DNA of 64,000 nt from NCBI GenBank assembly GCA_903827245.1, contig CAIKHO010000079.1, forward strand, positions 31,442 to 95,441, written 5' to 3'. The position numbers and the translations under genes are program-made. Below the pieces are notes generated by a model. It did no database searches. It was given only the letters and a program-made list of their open reading frames with translations, and was not told the DNA's origin. The stretch comes from an uncultured Opitutia bacterium (GTDB taxonomy: Bacteria > Verrucomicrobiota > Verrucomicrobiia > Opitutales > Opitutaceae). This document shows, one piece after another, positions 9,059 to 20,644 of the stretch; the stretch's first letter is position 1; the number at the start of each line of letters is the position of its first letter.

Positions 9059-9099
9059 TTTTCTCTTTCGGAACTAGAACGAAGGACGAGAAAGATTAA
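9059..9099. repeat. Short family F palindrome
   Basis: TTTTCTCTTTCGGAAC followed by GAACGAAGGACGAGAAAG, a compact version of the family F inverted repeats, upstream of the membrane-protein gene at 9110. Confidence 0.5.
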
Positions 9100-9109
9100 G
9101 TAGCCCGAG

Positions 9110-9568
9110 ATGGGAAAACTCCGCCGTTCTCACGCCATCGGCTCCCGCCCGCCTCCTTCGGCCTTGGCGCGGGCGCCCGCATCGGCCAGGGTGCACCCCG
9201 TGCCGACACTCGTCCTCCTCGCCCCGCTGCTCTTCGCCTTCGAGGTATGGCAGCTCGTGATCAGCGAGCGCTACCTTGGCATCAAGCAGATCGAACATGA
9301 CATCGACCCGCGCACCCTCGGCCCCGGCGAGGCCACGGCTTTTTTTTGGAGCACCGGCATCCTGCTCTCGTGGGCCTGGATGACCGCCCTGCTGTTCGAG
9401 CCCATGGGCCGGGTGCAGGCCGTCTGCATGCTGGCGGTCTCCGGCGTGGGCTTTGTCCTGCGGCGGAATTGCGGGCTCAAGCGCGTCCTCGTCATCCTCA
9501 CCGTCGAGGGCGCGATCCGGGTGGGCATGCTGATGTCGCTGATGGGCATGGCCTGGCGCAGCCTCTAA
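9110..9568 (+). CDS. Hypothetical membrane protein
   Basis: 152 residues, not assigned to a family. The N-terminal ~28 residues are basic and Pro/Ala-rich. About four hydrophobic stretches follow (around residues 32-50, 79-97, 102-115 and 124-146), consistent with an integral inner-membrane protein. ATG 9110 is the only convincing start. It is followed by a family D palindrome and then a lipoprotein gene on the same strand, about 200 bases away. Confidence 0.6.
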   Translation: MGKLRRSHAIGSRPPPSALARAPASARVHPVPTLVLLAPLLFAFEVWQLVISERYLGIKQIEHDIDPRTLGPGEATAFFWSTGILLSWAWMTALLFEPMGRVQAVCMLAVSGVGFVLRRNCGLKRVLVILTVEGAIRVGMLMSLMGMAWRSL

Positions 9569-9587
9569 ATCGGGGCGGGTAGTTAAG

Positions 9588-9655
9588 GCAGGAGCCTGCT
9601 TGCAGGCGATTTTACCTCGGTCCACGCTGCTCGTCGCCTGCAAGCAGGCCTACAA
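9588..9655. repeat. REPIN-like palindrome, family D, copy 1
   Basis: GGAGCCTGCTTGCAGGCGAT and, inverted, TCGCCTGCAAGCAGGCCTAC with about 20 bases between. Other copies: 11423, 15508 (inside a gene), 28998, and a variant at 24881. A GTAG/CTAC end is kept on the right. Confidence 0.8.
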
Positions 9656-9765
9656 TGGAATGAACGGCCTCGACCGGCCCGTTTTCCGTGGCTGGCGCAG
9701 TGCGTAGAACTACACCGTCACGCGCGTAGTTGTACCGATGAAAATCCCCGGGGGCATTTGGTACG

Positions 9766-10056
9766 ATGTCGGGCATGAAAGCTTCCACCCGCCTCCTCGC
9801 CCTCCCCCTCCTGGCCGTGGCCGCCCTTTTCCTCAGCGCCTGCCAGAGCGCCTCGTTCGAGCGCACCGACACCCTGGCCTTCGCCTCCGTGCCGGCCGTC
9901 CTCCAGGCCAATCCCGATATTCTCGGCGGTTTCGTGGGCCGCGAAGCGCTCGGTGCCGGCTCCGCCCCCCGCGACCTCGGCAGCAACACCCGCCTCCAGC
10001 GCGCCGAGCTCGACCAGCGCGCGTACCTGATCTGGAAGCATTCCCAGAAGTCCTGA
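9766..10056 (+). CDS. Small lipoprotein
   Basis: 96 residues with a lipoprotein signal peptide: MSGMKAST, a hydrophobic run, then lipobox LSAC, so the mature protein would be lipid-anchored at Cys. The mature part of about 70 residues (QSASFERTDTLAF... IWKHSQKS) is not recognised. ATG 9766 or ATG 9775 are both possible. The EF-hand protein gene begins 14 nt downstream, so the two are probably co-transcribed. Confidence 0.65.
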   Translation: MSGMKASTRLLALPLLAVAALFLSACQSASFERTDTLAFASVPAVLQANPDILGGFVGREALGAGSAPRDLGSNTRLQRAELDQRAYLIWKHSQKS

Positions 10057-10070
10057 TCCGCCCCGGGTTT

Positions 10071-10697
10071 ATGACCATGAAAACGCGCCTTCTGACCGCC
10101 TTGGGTGCGCTCCTGCTGTTTCTGCCCGTCGCGCGCGCCCTGCCCTCCGCCCCGGAGATCAAGACCGCCTTTGACGCGATCGACGCTGACCACAACGGCG
10201 TCATCAGCCTCGACGAATGGGAGAAGGCCTCCTTCGCCCTCTTTCATGCCGCGGACAAGAACAACGACAATGTCCTCGACGCGTCCGAGCTCGCCGGCAC
10301 GAACATCACGCAGGACACCTTCGCCCTCGCCGACGAGAACCACGACGGACGCCTGAGCATCGCGGAGTTCATGCGCCTGCGCCGCGCCATCTTCACCGCC
10401 GCCGACATCGATCGCAGCGGCGGCCTCTCGTTCGTCGAGTTTGAGCTGCTCACGCTCCTGGCCCAGACCGGCTGGACCGACCGGAATCACAACGGCCGCA
10501 TCGAGCCCTCCGAGCTCAAGGCCGCCCTCGTCCAAGCCTTCGGCCAGCTCGACCTCGACCACGACGGCTTCCTTTCCCCAGCGGAAACCGCCTACATGAG
10601 CCCGGAGCAGTTCAAGCTCTGCGACGAAAACAAGGACGGCAAGCTGACGCAGGACGAGTTCGTCCGCGGCTACCTCACCGCCCTCGGCGCCATTTAG
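10071..10697 (+). CDS. Exported EF-hand protein with seven calcium-binding loops
   Basis: 208 residues with a signal peptide ending near ALPSAPEI. Seven 12-residue DxDxDG-type loops follow in series: DADHNGVISLDE, DKNNDNVLDASE, DENHDGRLSIAE, DIDRSGGLSFVE, DRNHNGRIEPSE, DLDHDGFLSPAE and DENKDGKLTQDE. All keep the acidic residue at positions 1 and 12, so most should bind Ca2+ outside the cytoplasm. ATG 10071 or 10077 both precede the signal peptide. It follows the small lipoprotein gene; a role in calcium buffering or sensing is an inference. Confidence 0.8.
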   Translation: MTMKTRLLTALGALLLFLPVARALPSAPEIKTAFDAIDADHNGVISLDEWEKASFALFHAADKNNDNVLDASELAGTNITQDTFALADENHDGRLSIAEFMRLRRAIFTAADIDRSGGLSFVEFELLTLLAQTGWTDRNHNGRIEPSELKAALVQAFGQLDLDHDGFLSPAETAYMSPEQFKLCDENKDGKLTQDEFVRGYLTALGAI

Positions 10698-10731
10698 CGC
10701 GGCCTGGCCCGAAGTCCGGTCGTTGTACCGC

Positions 10732-10803
10732 TGTAGGAGCGGCTTTATGCCGCGACGATTGGGCCTGCCGGGTGACTCATCGCGGCATATAGCCGCTCCT
10801 ACA
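10732..10803. repeat. REPIN-like palindrome, family E
   Basis: Begins TGTAGGAGCGGCTTTATGCC and ends in the inverse (GGCATATAGCCGCTCCTACA). The GTAGGAGCGGCTTTA word is a common REP sequence in several bacterial phyla. It lies in the 228-base spacer between the EF-hand gene and the amidase gene. Confidence 0.8.
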
Positions 10804-10925
10804 TCCAATCATCGGCCAATTGCTACGCAACCCGATGTCCGCGCGGCTCGACACCGGATGCGCTGGCGTTTTCAGTCCGTCCCAGGCCTTCCGCCTCGCG
10901 CTTCGCCCTCCTGCTTCATTTTCCC

Positions 10926-11414
10926 ATGGGTTTTCCGGAAATCACCCGTCTCTCCCCCAATCGCGATGCCACCCCGCCGCATGAAAGGCTCGGGGTCCTG
11001 TTCCATCATAGCGTGACGTCGTTCGACGACACCATCGCGCTCATGCTGAGGCCCGCGAGCAAGGTAAGCTACCACTGCCTGATCGGCGTCGATGGCACCC
11101 GCTGCACCCTGGTGCCGGACAAACAGATCGCTTGGCACGCCGGCGCGTCATCCTTTCTGGGTCGCACCCGCTGCAACGATTTCCTCCTCGGCGTCGCCTT
11201 CGCCGGTGACACGAATCACGCGCCCCTGACCGACGCGCAGGTCGCCTCCGCCCTCGAATGGCTCGCCGCACGCTGGACCGGGCACGGCTGGACTCCGGAC
11301 CGCATGACCGACCACCGCCAGGTTTCGCCCGGCCGCAAGGACGACCTGAATCCGATCGAATGGATCCGGCTGCACGCCGCTATCGCCGGGAAATTCGGGA
11401 GTGGGTCAGTTTGA
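10926..11414 (+). CDS. N-acetylmuramoyl-L-alanine amidase (Amidase_2 family)
   Basis: 162 residues covering one Amidase_2/PGRP-type domain, a zinc enzyme cleaving the bond between MurNAc and the stem peptide. Visible marks are VLFHHSV (first Zn His), VSYHCLIGVDG, the IAWHAG motif and TDHRQVSPGRKDDLNP, which holds the second Zn His and the conserved Asp. There is no signal peptide, so it may act on recycled anhydro-muropeptides in the cytoplasm (AmpD-like) or be released some other way. ATG 10926 immediately precedes the domain. It is followed by a family D palindrome. Confidence 0.8.
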   Translation: MGFPEITRLSPNRDATPPHERLGVLFHHSVTSFDDTIALMLRPASKVSYHCLIGVDGTRCTLVPDKQIAWHAGASSFLGRTRCNDFLLGVAFAGDTNHAPLTDAQVASALEWLAARWTGHGWTPDRMTDHRQVSPGRKDDLNPIEWIRLHAAIAGKFGSGSV

Positions 11415-11422
11415 GGAATCTT

Positions 11423-11480
11423 GGCAGGCCGCGAGCCTGCTCGCGCTCTCATCGCGCCTGCAAGCAGGCGGCCTACGAGG
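11423..11480. repeat. REPIN-like palindrome, family D, copy 2
   Basis: GGCAGGCCGCGAGCCTGCTCG on the left and GCGCCTGCAAGCAGGCGGCC on the right. A divergent copy directly after the amidase gene. Confidence 0.65.
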
Positions 11481-11513
11481 CAAACGGACCCACGACCGGA
11501 AATTCGGATAGGT

Positions 11514-11582
11514 TGATCGCGGAAATGCGAAAGCGCTGAGGCGATCCATCCTGCCCCGGAAAAATTCCGCGTTTCCGCGATC
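11514..11582. repeat. Inverted repeat, family P
   Basis: GATCGCGGAAATGCG on the left and CGCGTTTCCGCGATC on the right with about 40 bases between. It lies in the same 285-base gap as the preceding family D element, which has no gene. Confidence 0.6.
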
Positions 11583-11699
11583 CCATCAGTCATTCCGCGT
11601 TTCGTATTTCGCCTTGAGAAATCCACCGCCGCCTCGCACAAACTCTCCGCCGCCCGCGTGTCGCGCAGGAGCCTTGCCGAAGGCGGAGGCACCCCTCCC

Positions 11700-13112
11700 A
11701 TGCTTCCCGCCGACACGCCCAAATTGCCCAAATGGCCTTTCCTCGCCGGTGACGCCGCGTTGCTCGGCCTCGCCTGGTTCATCGCCAGCGAGAGCCGCAA
11801 TCCATTCATCGGCACGCCGTTTGTCGTCATCGTGAGCTGCGTGGCGCTCGGCGCCTTGCTGGCGGTCGTGCCCTTTCTCACCGACTATGCCCGAAAGCAG
11901 GATGAGGCACTCGACGAACGCCAGCGCGCGCTCGACGCGCTCTCCCGCACCGTCGCCGCCTCCGCCGAGCAGATCAGCATCGCCGCCAGCGGCCTGCACG
12001 AGATCACCACGCTGGCCCAGCGCAACCTCCAGGCCGCGGAACAGCTGCCCGACAAACTGCAGGAAAAAATCGCCGGGATCAAAAACCAGCTCACCAGCGC
12101 CCGTGACAGCGAACGCGAGGAATTGAAAAAGGAGCTCGCCCGGCTCCGCGCCTCCGAGGGCGAGCGGCTCCAGTCCGCCGCCGACAAGCTCGCCCAGGTC
12201 GTCGCCGAACTGACCCGGCTCGAGGCCGCCACGCAAAAACTCCTCGCCGCCCGCCCTGAGCCCATCGCGCCGGCCAGCCCCGCGCCTGCCGAAAGGGCCA
12301 GCCCGGCTCCGCCCCCGGAATCCTCCGGCGCGCCCGTCATGGAAAGCACACCGCCACCCCGGCGGATCCGCAAGCCCCGCACCGAGTCAGCTGCCGGCCC
12401 AGCCGGGACGCCCTTGGCGGACACCGTGATCACCCCGCTGGAATCTCCTCTCCCGAGCCCGCTGTTGGAAGAGCCTCCACCCCTCGCCGCCGCGATTCCG
12501 GAAATCGTGCCCGTGGCCCCCGACTCTGTTCCCCCCATTGAGGTGCCCGCCGCCGCGCCCGCCGCGGTTGCAGCCGCGGACGCACCGGTCCCGTCACCGG
12601 CCGCAACGGACACGCCGGCGCCCGAGGCGGCCCAGGCCGGTGAACCGGCGAAGCCGGAGCGCAAGCGCGCCCCCCGGAAACCCAAATCCGATCTTCCCGC
12701 CGCGGAAATTCCCGCGCTGGAAAGCTCCCCGCCGGCCCCCGCTCCTTCGCCCCCGGAGGAACCCACCCTCGGACTCGAGGCTGCGCCCGACAGCTCCCCA
12801 CCGGAATTGACCGAAAGTCCGGCTCCCGTCGAGCGCGTGGTCTCGTCGGATGGCGCCACGCGCCTGCTGGTCACTGCCTACATCGGCATCGGCAACCGCC
12901 TTTTCATCCGCGGCGCGGGCCCCGGCCTGACCTGGAACAAGGGCCTGCCCCTGCAATTCGTCTCGATCGGCAAATGGCGCTGGGAAACCAGCGACGCCAC
13001 CACCCCGGTGCAGTACAAGCTCTACAAGAACGACGACATCGAGTCCGCGTCCGTGGGACTGCAGACGCTTGATCCCGGCCAGCAGCAGGAAGTGACGGCC
13101 ACCTTCCCGTGA
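11700..13112 (+). CDS. Membrane-anchored coiled-coil protein with Pro/Ala-rich linker
   Basis: About 470 residues. Two hydrophobic segments lie at residues ~10-60 (AALLGLAWFIA and FVVIVSCVALGALLAVVPFL). A Glu/Lys/Arg/Gln-rich region likely to form a coiled coil covers ~65-180, and a Pro/Ala/Glu linker with patches of Lys/Arg covers ~185-375. A C-terminal globular domain of ~90 residues (RLLVTAYIGIGNRLFIRGAGPGL in parts, then WNKG, FVSIGKWRWE, YKLYKNDD) recalls the beta-sandwich of glycogen/starch-binding modules. ATG 11700 is used; a GTG at 11658 is possible. Its TGA overlaps the GTG start of the VOC gene. The function is unknown. Confidence 0.65.
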   Translation: MLPADTPKLPKWPFLAGDAALLGLAWFIASESRNPFIGTPFVVIVSCVALGALLAVVPFLTDYARKQDEALDERQRALDALSRTVAASAEQISIAASGLHEITTLAQRNLQAAEQLPDKLQEKIAGIKNQLTSARDSEREELKKELARLRASEGERLQSAADKLAQVVAELTRLEAATQKLLAARPEPIAPASPAPAERASPAPPPESSGAPVMESTPPPRRIRKPRTESAAGPAGTPLADTVITPLESPLPSPLLEEPPPLAAAIPEIVPVAPDSVPPIEVPAAAPAAVAAADAPVPSPAATDTPAPEAAQAGEPAKPERKRAPRKPKSDLPAAEIPALESSPPAPAPSPPEEPTLGLEAAPDSSPPELTESPAPVERVVSSDGATRLLVTAYIGIGNRLFIRGAGPGLTWNKGLPLQFVSIGKWRWETSDATTPVQYKLYKNDDIESASVGLQTLDPGQQQEVTATFP

Positions 13113-13492
13113 ACGCCGGCGTGCAGCTCGTTTCCGACCTTGGCCAGGTCGCGATAACCGTCAGCGACGTCGCCCGCGCCAAACCATTTTATCACGGCGT
13201 GCTCGGCCTCAAACACCTGTTCGCCGCCGGGCCGGGCCTCGCCTTCCTCTCCGCCGGCAACGTCCGCCGCATGTTCACCCTCCCGCAGGGCGCCGGGGCC
13301 GCCGGTAAAAATTCGATCCTCTATTTCCGCGTGTCCGGGTTGGAATCGGCCTACCCGGCATTGCTCGCCCGCGGCGCCACCGGCGAACAGGCACCCCAGC
13401 TCACGGCGAAGCTGCCGGACCACGAGCTGTGGATGGCGTTCGTGCGGGATCCGGATGGAAACCTGGTCGGACTGATGGAGGAGCGCCGTTAG
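13109..13492 (+). CDS. VOC-family (glyoxalase/bleomycin resistance-like) protein
   Basis: 127-residue single VOC module: GQVAITVSDVARAKPFYHGV at the N-terminus and MAFVRDPDGNLVGLMEE at the C-terminus, with a metal-ligand His missing at the usual first position (Gln instead) but a final Glu retained. It starts with GTG overlapping the TGA stop of the coiled-coil protein gene (GTGA), which signals translational coupling. It is probably a small-molecule-binding or lyase-type protein; the substrate is unknown. Confidence 0.75.
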   Translation: MNAGVQLVSDLGQVAITVSDVARAKPFYHGVLGLKHLFAAGPGLAFLSAGNVRRMFTLPQGAGAAGKNSILYFRVSGLESAYPALLARGATGEQAPQLTAKLPDHELWMAFVRDPDGNLVGLMEERR

Positions 13493-13573
13493 CGGACGGG
13501 AAAGTCCGGCCGGAATGAAACCACCGCGACCTCACGGCATGAGTCCGGCTGCGCCGGGTCCATACAGTTGAAC

Positions 13574-13682
13574 GTAGCGGCCGACGTGAGGAGCCTGGTT
13601 TGAGGTGAGTCACCAAACCCAGCCTCGTTACCTTGGCTGCTACACCGATCACTGCGGTTCAACTGCATCGCTCCGGCTGGGA
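13574..13682 (-). repeat. Palindromic REP-like element, family A, copy 2
   Basis: Read on the minus strand it matches copy 1 closely, including CAGCCGGAGCG, the GTTGAACCGCAGTGAT flank and the GTAGCAGCCAAGGTAACGAG core. On the plus strand it begins GTAGCGGCCGACGTGAGGAG. It sits in the 216-base gap between the VOC gene and slyX. Confidence 0.85.
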
Positions 13683-13708
13683 CAAGCTCGGGTGTATCTC
13701 GGCCAGCC

Positions 13709-13912
13709 CTAATAATGCGGCGGACGCTCGTCAGTCGGAGCCGTGTCGCTGTCACCGACTTGGGCGGGCGCCAGCCGTTCCCGCGTTCTCTGCAGCTCCT
13801 TGCGCAGGCGCGCTAGGTCCCCGGCGAACTCCAGCATCGCCTTGTCCTGCTCCACCACGTGGCGCTCGAGGTAGGCGATCTTCTCCTCGAGTTGTTTAAC
13901 GCTTTCGTTCAA
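13709..13912 (-). CDS. slyX: SlyX family protein
   Basis: 67 residues, almost entirely a short coiled coil (KQLEEKIAYLERHVVEQDKA and LARLRKELQRTRERL), ending in the PPHY tail that marks SlyX. The SlyX role is not established. The start is a TTG at 13912, which lies inside the last codons of the response regulator gene (17-base overlap), so the two are probably translated together. A gene this short with a TTG start is easily missed. Confidence 0.75.
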   Translation of the reverse strand: MNESVKQLEEKIAYLERHVVEQDKAMLEFAGDLARLRKELQRTRERLAPAQVGDSDTAPTDERPPHY

Positions 13913-14504
13913 CGGAAGGGGTTGGGCCCGCGCCCGGCTTGATCTTCAGGCTCTCCAGCTCGGGCAGCACCACATGCTGGTAGCAGTCGGGACAGACCGA
14001 GTGGCTGAATTCGCTGCCCGTCCGCTCATTGATGTAACCCTCGATCTGCTGCCAGTAATTATGGTCGTCGCGGATCTTTTTGCAGTAGGAACAGATCGGC
14101 AGCATCTCCTCGAGCTGCTTCACCTGCGTCGCATAGCGGAGGATGCGCTCGGCCACGCGCAGCCGGTTCCACAGCTCGTCGAAATTCAGCGGCTTGGTCA
14201 GGAAATCGTCTACGCCCGCGTCGGCCGCCTCGCGCTGGTTGTCCGCGGTGGCGTCATTGCCCGTGAGCAGGATGAAATAGGTGTACTCGGCCCCGGGCCG
14301 CGCCCGGACGCGCCGGCAAAGCTCGAGGCCGTCCAGCTTCGGCATCAGCCAGTCGCTGACCACGACCCGCACGGGCTCCTTCTCCAATAGCTCCAGTGCC
14401 TGCTCGCCGTCCGCCGCCTCGATCGCCTCATGCCCCAGCCGGCGCAAGGCCTGACGGAGCACCGCCCGGGCCACGGCATCGTCTTCGACAGCGAGGATTC
14501 TCAT
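13896..14504 (-). CDS. Response regulator with C-terminal Cys-rich module
   Basis: 202 residues. Receiver domain 1-120: acidic pair EDD at 7-9, phospho-acceptor Asp51 in VVVSDWLMPKLDG, Thr in LLTGN and Lys in LTKP. A short coiled linker follows, then ICSYCKKIRDDHNYWQQIE and HSVCPDCYQ, a four-Cys module often attached to receiver or PAS domains and likely to bind metal. There is no DNA-binding domain, so output is by protein contact or an unknown ligand. The downstream slyX overlaps its end. No histidine kinase is adjacent. Confidence 0.82.
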   Translation of the reverse strand: MRILAVEDDAVARAVLRQALRRLGHEAIEAADGEQALELLEKEPVRVVVSDWLMPKLDGLELCRRVRARPGAEYTYFILLTGNDATADNQREAADAGVDDFLTKPLNFDELWNRLRVAERILRYATQVKQLEEMLPICSYCKKIRDDHNYWQQIEGYINERTGSEFSHSVCPDCYQHVVLPELESLKIKPGAGPTPSVERKR

Positions 14505-14610
14505 GGTGTGCTAACGTGAAGCGCGTTTCCCCTCGCGCGCAACTGGGAACGCACGACCTCCCCTTTGACCCGGCCGACCCGCAACCCCGGCCGCGCCGCC
14601 TCCGGTTTGG

Positions 14611-14710
14611 GTAGCGGTACGTTTTGATGGCTTCCAGTTTGCAGTCCCGGCTTCAGCCGGTCCGGAATTCCGGCTGAAGCCGGGACTACAAACACAAAAC
14701 GTACCACTAC
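14611..14710. repeat. Nested palindrome: outer family I, inner GTAGTCCCGG element
   Basis: Outer arms GTAGCGGTACGTTTTGA (14611) and CAAAACGTACCACTAC (ending 14710). Inside lies a second palindrome (about 14640-14689) with CAGTCCCGGCTTCAGCCGG and its inverse CCGGCTGAAGCCGGGACTAC. The same outer arms enclose a different inner element at 45878-45992. Confidence 0.85.
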
Positions 14711-14734
14711 GCCGGGTTGCCCCCGGGCGGCACC

Positions 14735-16999
<2,265 letters not shown>

Positions 17000-17005
17000 C
17001 AGTAA

Positions 17006-17104
17006 TAAGGGGTAAGAGCGTAAGGTTTAAGCTGTAAGCAAGCGGACGGGCGCTGAACCGCAACCACCGGCCTAAAACTTACGCTCTTAACCCTTAAAAC
17101 TTGC
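17006..17104. repeat. Long inverted repeat, family L
   Basis: Left arm AATAAGGGGTAAGAGCGTAAG then GTTTAAG, right arm complementary (AACTTACGCTCTTAACCCTT), with a loop of about 45 bases, between the YyaL-type gene and the upstream deoxyhypusine-synthase-like gene. It is AT-richer than the surroundings and was seen only once in the window. Confidence 0.65.
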
Positions 17105-17107
17105 CCC

Positions 17108-18154
17108 CTACTCTCCCAGCACCCAGCTGAAGATCAGCGGCGCACAGATCGTCGCGTCGCTCTCGACGATGAACTTGGGCGTCGACGCGCCGAGTTTCCC
17201 CCAGGTGATCTTCTCGTTCGGCACGGCCCCGGAATAACTGCCGTAGCTCGTGGTCGAGTCGCTGATCTGGCAGAAGTAGCCCCAGAGCGGCACGCCCGTG
17301 CGCTGCAGGTCCTGGTGCAACATCGGCACCACGCAGATCGGAAAGTCGCCCGCGATGCCGCCGCCGATCTGGAAGAAGCCGATCGAGCCCTCGCCGTTGC
17401 GCAGGAGCTTCGCGCTCTTGGTGTACCATTCGGCCAGCTCCATCATGTACTCGATGCCGGTGCGGACGGTGTGCACGTTCTTCACGTCGCCGCTGATGAC
17501 ATGGCCGGCGAACATGTTGCCCAGCGTCGCGTCCTCCCAGCCGGGGACGATCATCGGCAGGTTCTTCTCGCACGCCGCCAGCATCCAGGAATTCTTCGGG
17601 TCGATCTGGTAGCTCTTCTTCAGCTTCCCGCCGCGGAGAATCTTGTACATGAACTCGTGCGGAAAAAAGCGCTCGCCCGCCCGGTCGGCCGCCACCCATT
17701 CCTCCAGCACCACCTTCTCGATCCGGCGCATGGCCTCCATCTCGGGGATGCAGGTGTCCGTCACGCGGTTCATGTGCCGGTCCAGCAGCTTCTGCTCATC
17801 CTCGGCGGTGAGGTGACGATAATGCGGCACGCGCTCGTAGTAGTCGTGCGCCACCAGGTTGAAGATGTCCTCCTCGAGGTTCGCCCCGGTGCAGACGATG
17901 GCGTGGACCTTGTCCTTCCGGATCATCTCCGCGAGGCTGATGCCGAGCTCGGCCGTGGACATCGCGCCGGCGAGAGTGACGAGCATCTTGCCGCCGGCCT
18001 GCAGGTGCGACTCGTAGCCCTTGGCGGCGTCCAGCAGGGACGCGGCGTTGAAGTGACGGTAGTTTTTCGCGATGAACCTCGAAACCGGGCCCTTCGACCT
18101 GGCGATGGCGGCATTGATGTCTTCGGGACGTTTCGAGACGCGTTTGGCTTTCAT
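17108..18154 (-). CDS. Deoxyhypusine synthase family protein
   Basis: 348 residues with full-length similarity to the deoxyhypusine synthase fold: LVTLAGAMSTAELG, the NAD-site strings VHAIVCTGANLEEDI and GDVKNVHTVRTGIEYM, and WGKLG near the C-terminus whose Lys320 corresponds to the catalytic Lys of eukaryotic enzymes (WGKI). The true enzyme moves the butylamine part of spermidine onto eIF5A. Bacterial members lack that partner and several make homospermidine or act on other amines. ATG 18154 precedes a basic N-terminus (MKAKRVSKRPEDINAAIARS). It probably forms a unit with the YyaL-type gene downstream, separated by a palindrome. Confidence 0.85.
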   Translation of the reverse strand: MKAKRVSKRPEDINAAIARSKGPVSRFIAKNYRHFNAASLLDAAKGYESHLQAGGKMLVTLAGAMSTAELGISLAEMIRKDKVHAIVCTGANLEEDIFNLVAHDYYERVPHYRHLTAEDEQKLLDRHMNRVTDTCIPEMEAMRRIEKVVLEEWVAADRAGERFFPHEFMYKILRGGKLKKSYQIDPKNSWMLAACEKNLPMIVPGWEDATLGNMFAGHVISGDVKNVHTVRTGIEYMMELAEWYTKSAKLLRNGEGSIGFFQIGGGIAGDFPICVVPMLHQDLQRTGVPLWGYFCQISDSTTSYGSYSGAVPNEKITWGKLGASTPKFIVESDATICAPLIFSWVLGE

Positions 18155-18294
18155 GGTGCAGCAGCGACTAAGAAAACGCCGCGGTGATTTGGCCACAAAA
18201 AACACCGGGCCGCGAAAAGATCCGGGGTAGCCGGTGCGCCGCCGCCGAATCGTCACGCCGCCGAATCCTCGGGTACCGGCCTGATTTCATATCC

Positions 18295-18370
18295 GATCTT
18301 TCCGTTCTCGTTCTTCGTCCTCTTTCCAGCTCTCCCTCCGAATACCAAGCCGGGAACGAGGAACGATTTT
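18295..18370. repeat. Long inverted repeat, family F
   Basis: ATCTTTCCGTTCTCGTTCTT on the left and GGGAACGAGGAACGATT on the right, immediately before the ABC-F gene, in the divergent spacer. Confidence 0.7.
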
Positions 18371-18431
18371 GAAACAACCGCAGCGCGCCATTGACGCCGC
18401 CCCCCCGGATGGGGTTTGCTTGCCGGTTTCC

Positions 18432-20291
<1,860 letters not shown>

Positions 20292-20316
20292 ATTTCCCCG
20301 CTCGTTGTCCCGCCTT

Positions 20317-20423
20317 TAGCCGGAGCGCTGCGGCCGGATCACCGCGATCAATGTAGTGGCCGAGGTAACGAGGCCGGGTTGGTTGAATCGCCTCCATCCA
20401 GCCTCCTTACGTCGGCTGCTACG
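20317..20423 (+). repeat. Palindromic REP-like element, family A, copy 3
   Basis: TAGCCGGAGCG, then ACCGCGATCAATGTAGTGGC and CGAGGTAACGAGG, ending CTTACGTCGGCTGCTACG. Same orientation as copy 1. It shares a 353-base gene-free gap with the family J palindrome that follows. Confidence 0.85.
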
Positions 20424-20510
20424 CCTGCCGGATGGATCCGGATGGGTCATGCCAACCTCCGCTGGATTTTGCACTTTCGCCTTCTGGCCAATGCATGCGA
20501 GTAGACACAG

Positions 20511-20598
20511 GTGGCCGCCGACCTCCGGGCGGCGGATTCCGAGTGTCGGATTCCAAGTGGCCGCTGTGCCACACCGCCGCCCGGAGGTCGGCGGCCAC
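20511..20598. repeat. Inverted repeat, family J, copy 1
   Basis: GTGGCCGCCGACCTCCGGGC on the left and GCCCGGAGGTCGGCGGCCAC on the right: perfect 20-base arms around a smaller internal repeat (GATTCCGAGTGTCGGATTCC). A degenerate relative is at 34158-34354. Confidence 0.85.
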
Positions 20599-20644
20599 CT
20601 TGGGCGACAATAAGTCCAAAACCAACGGGACGTTGGTATCAGTC

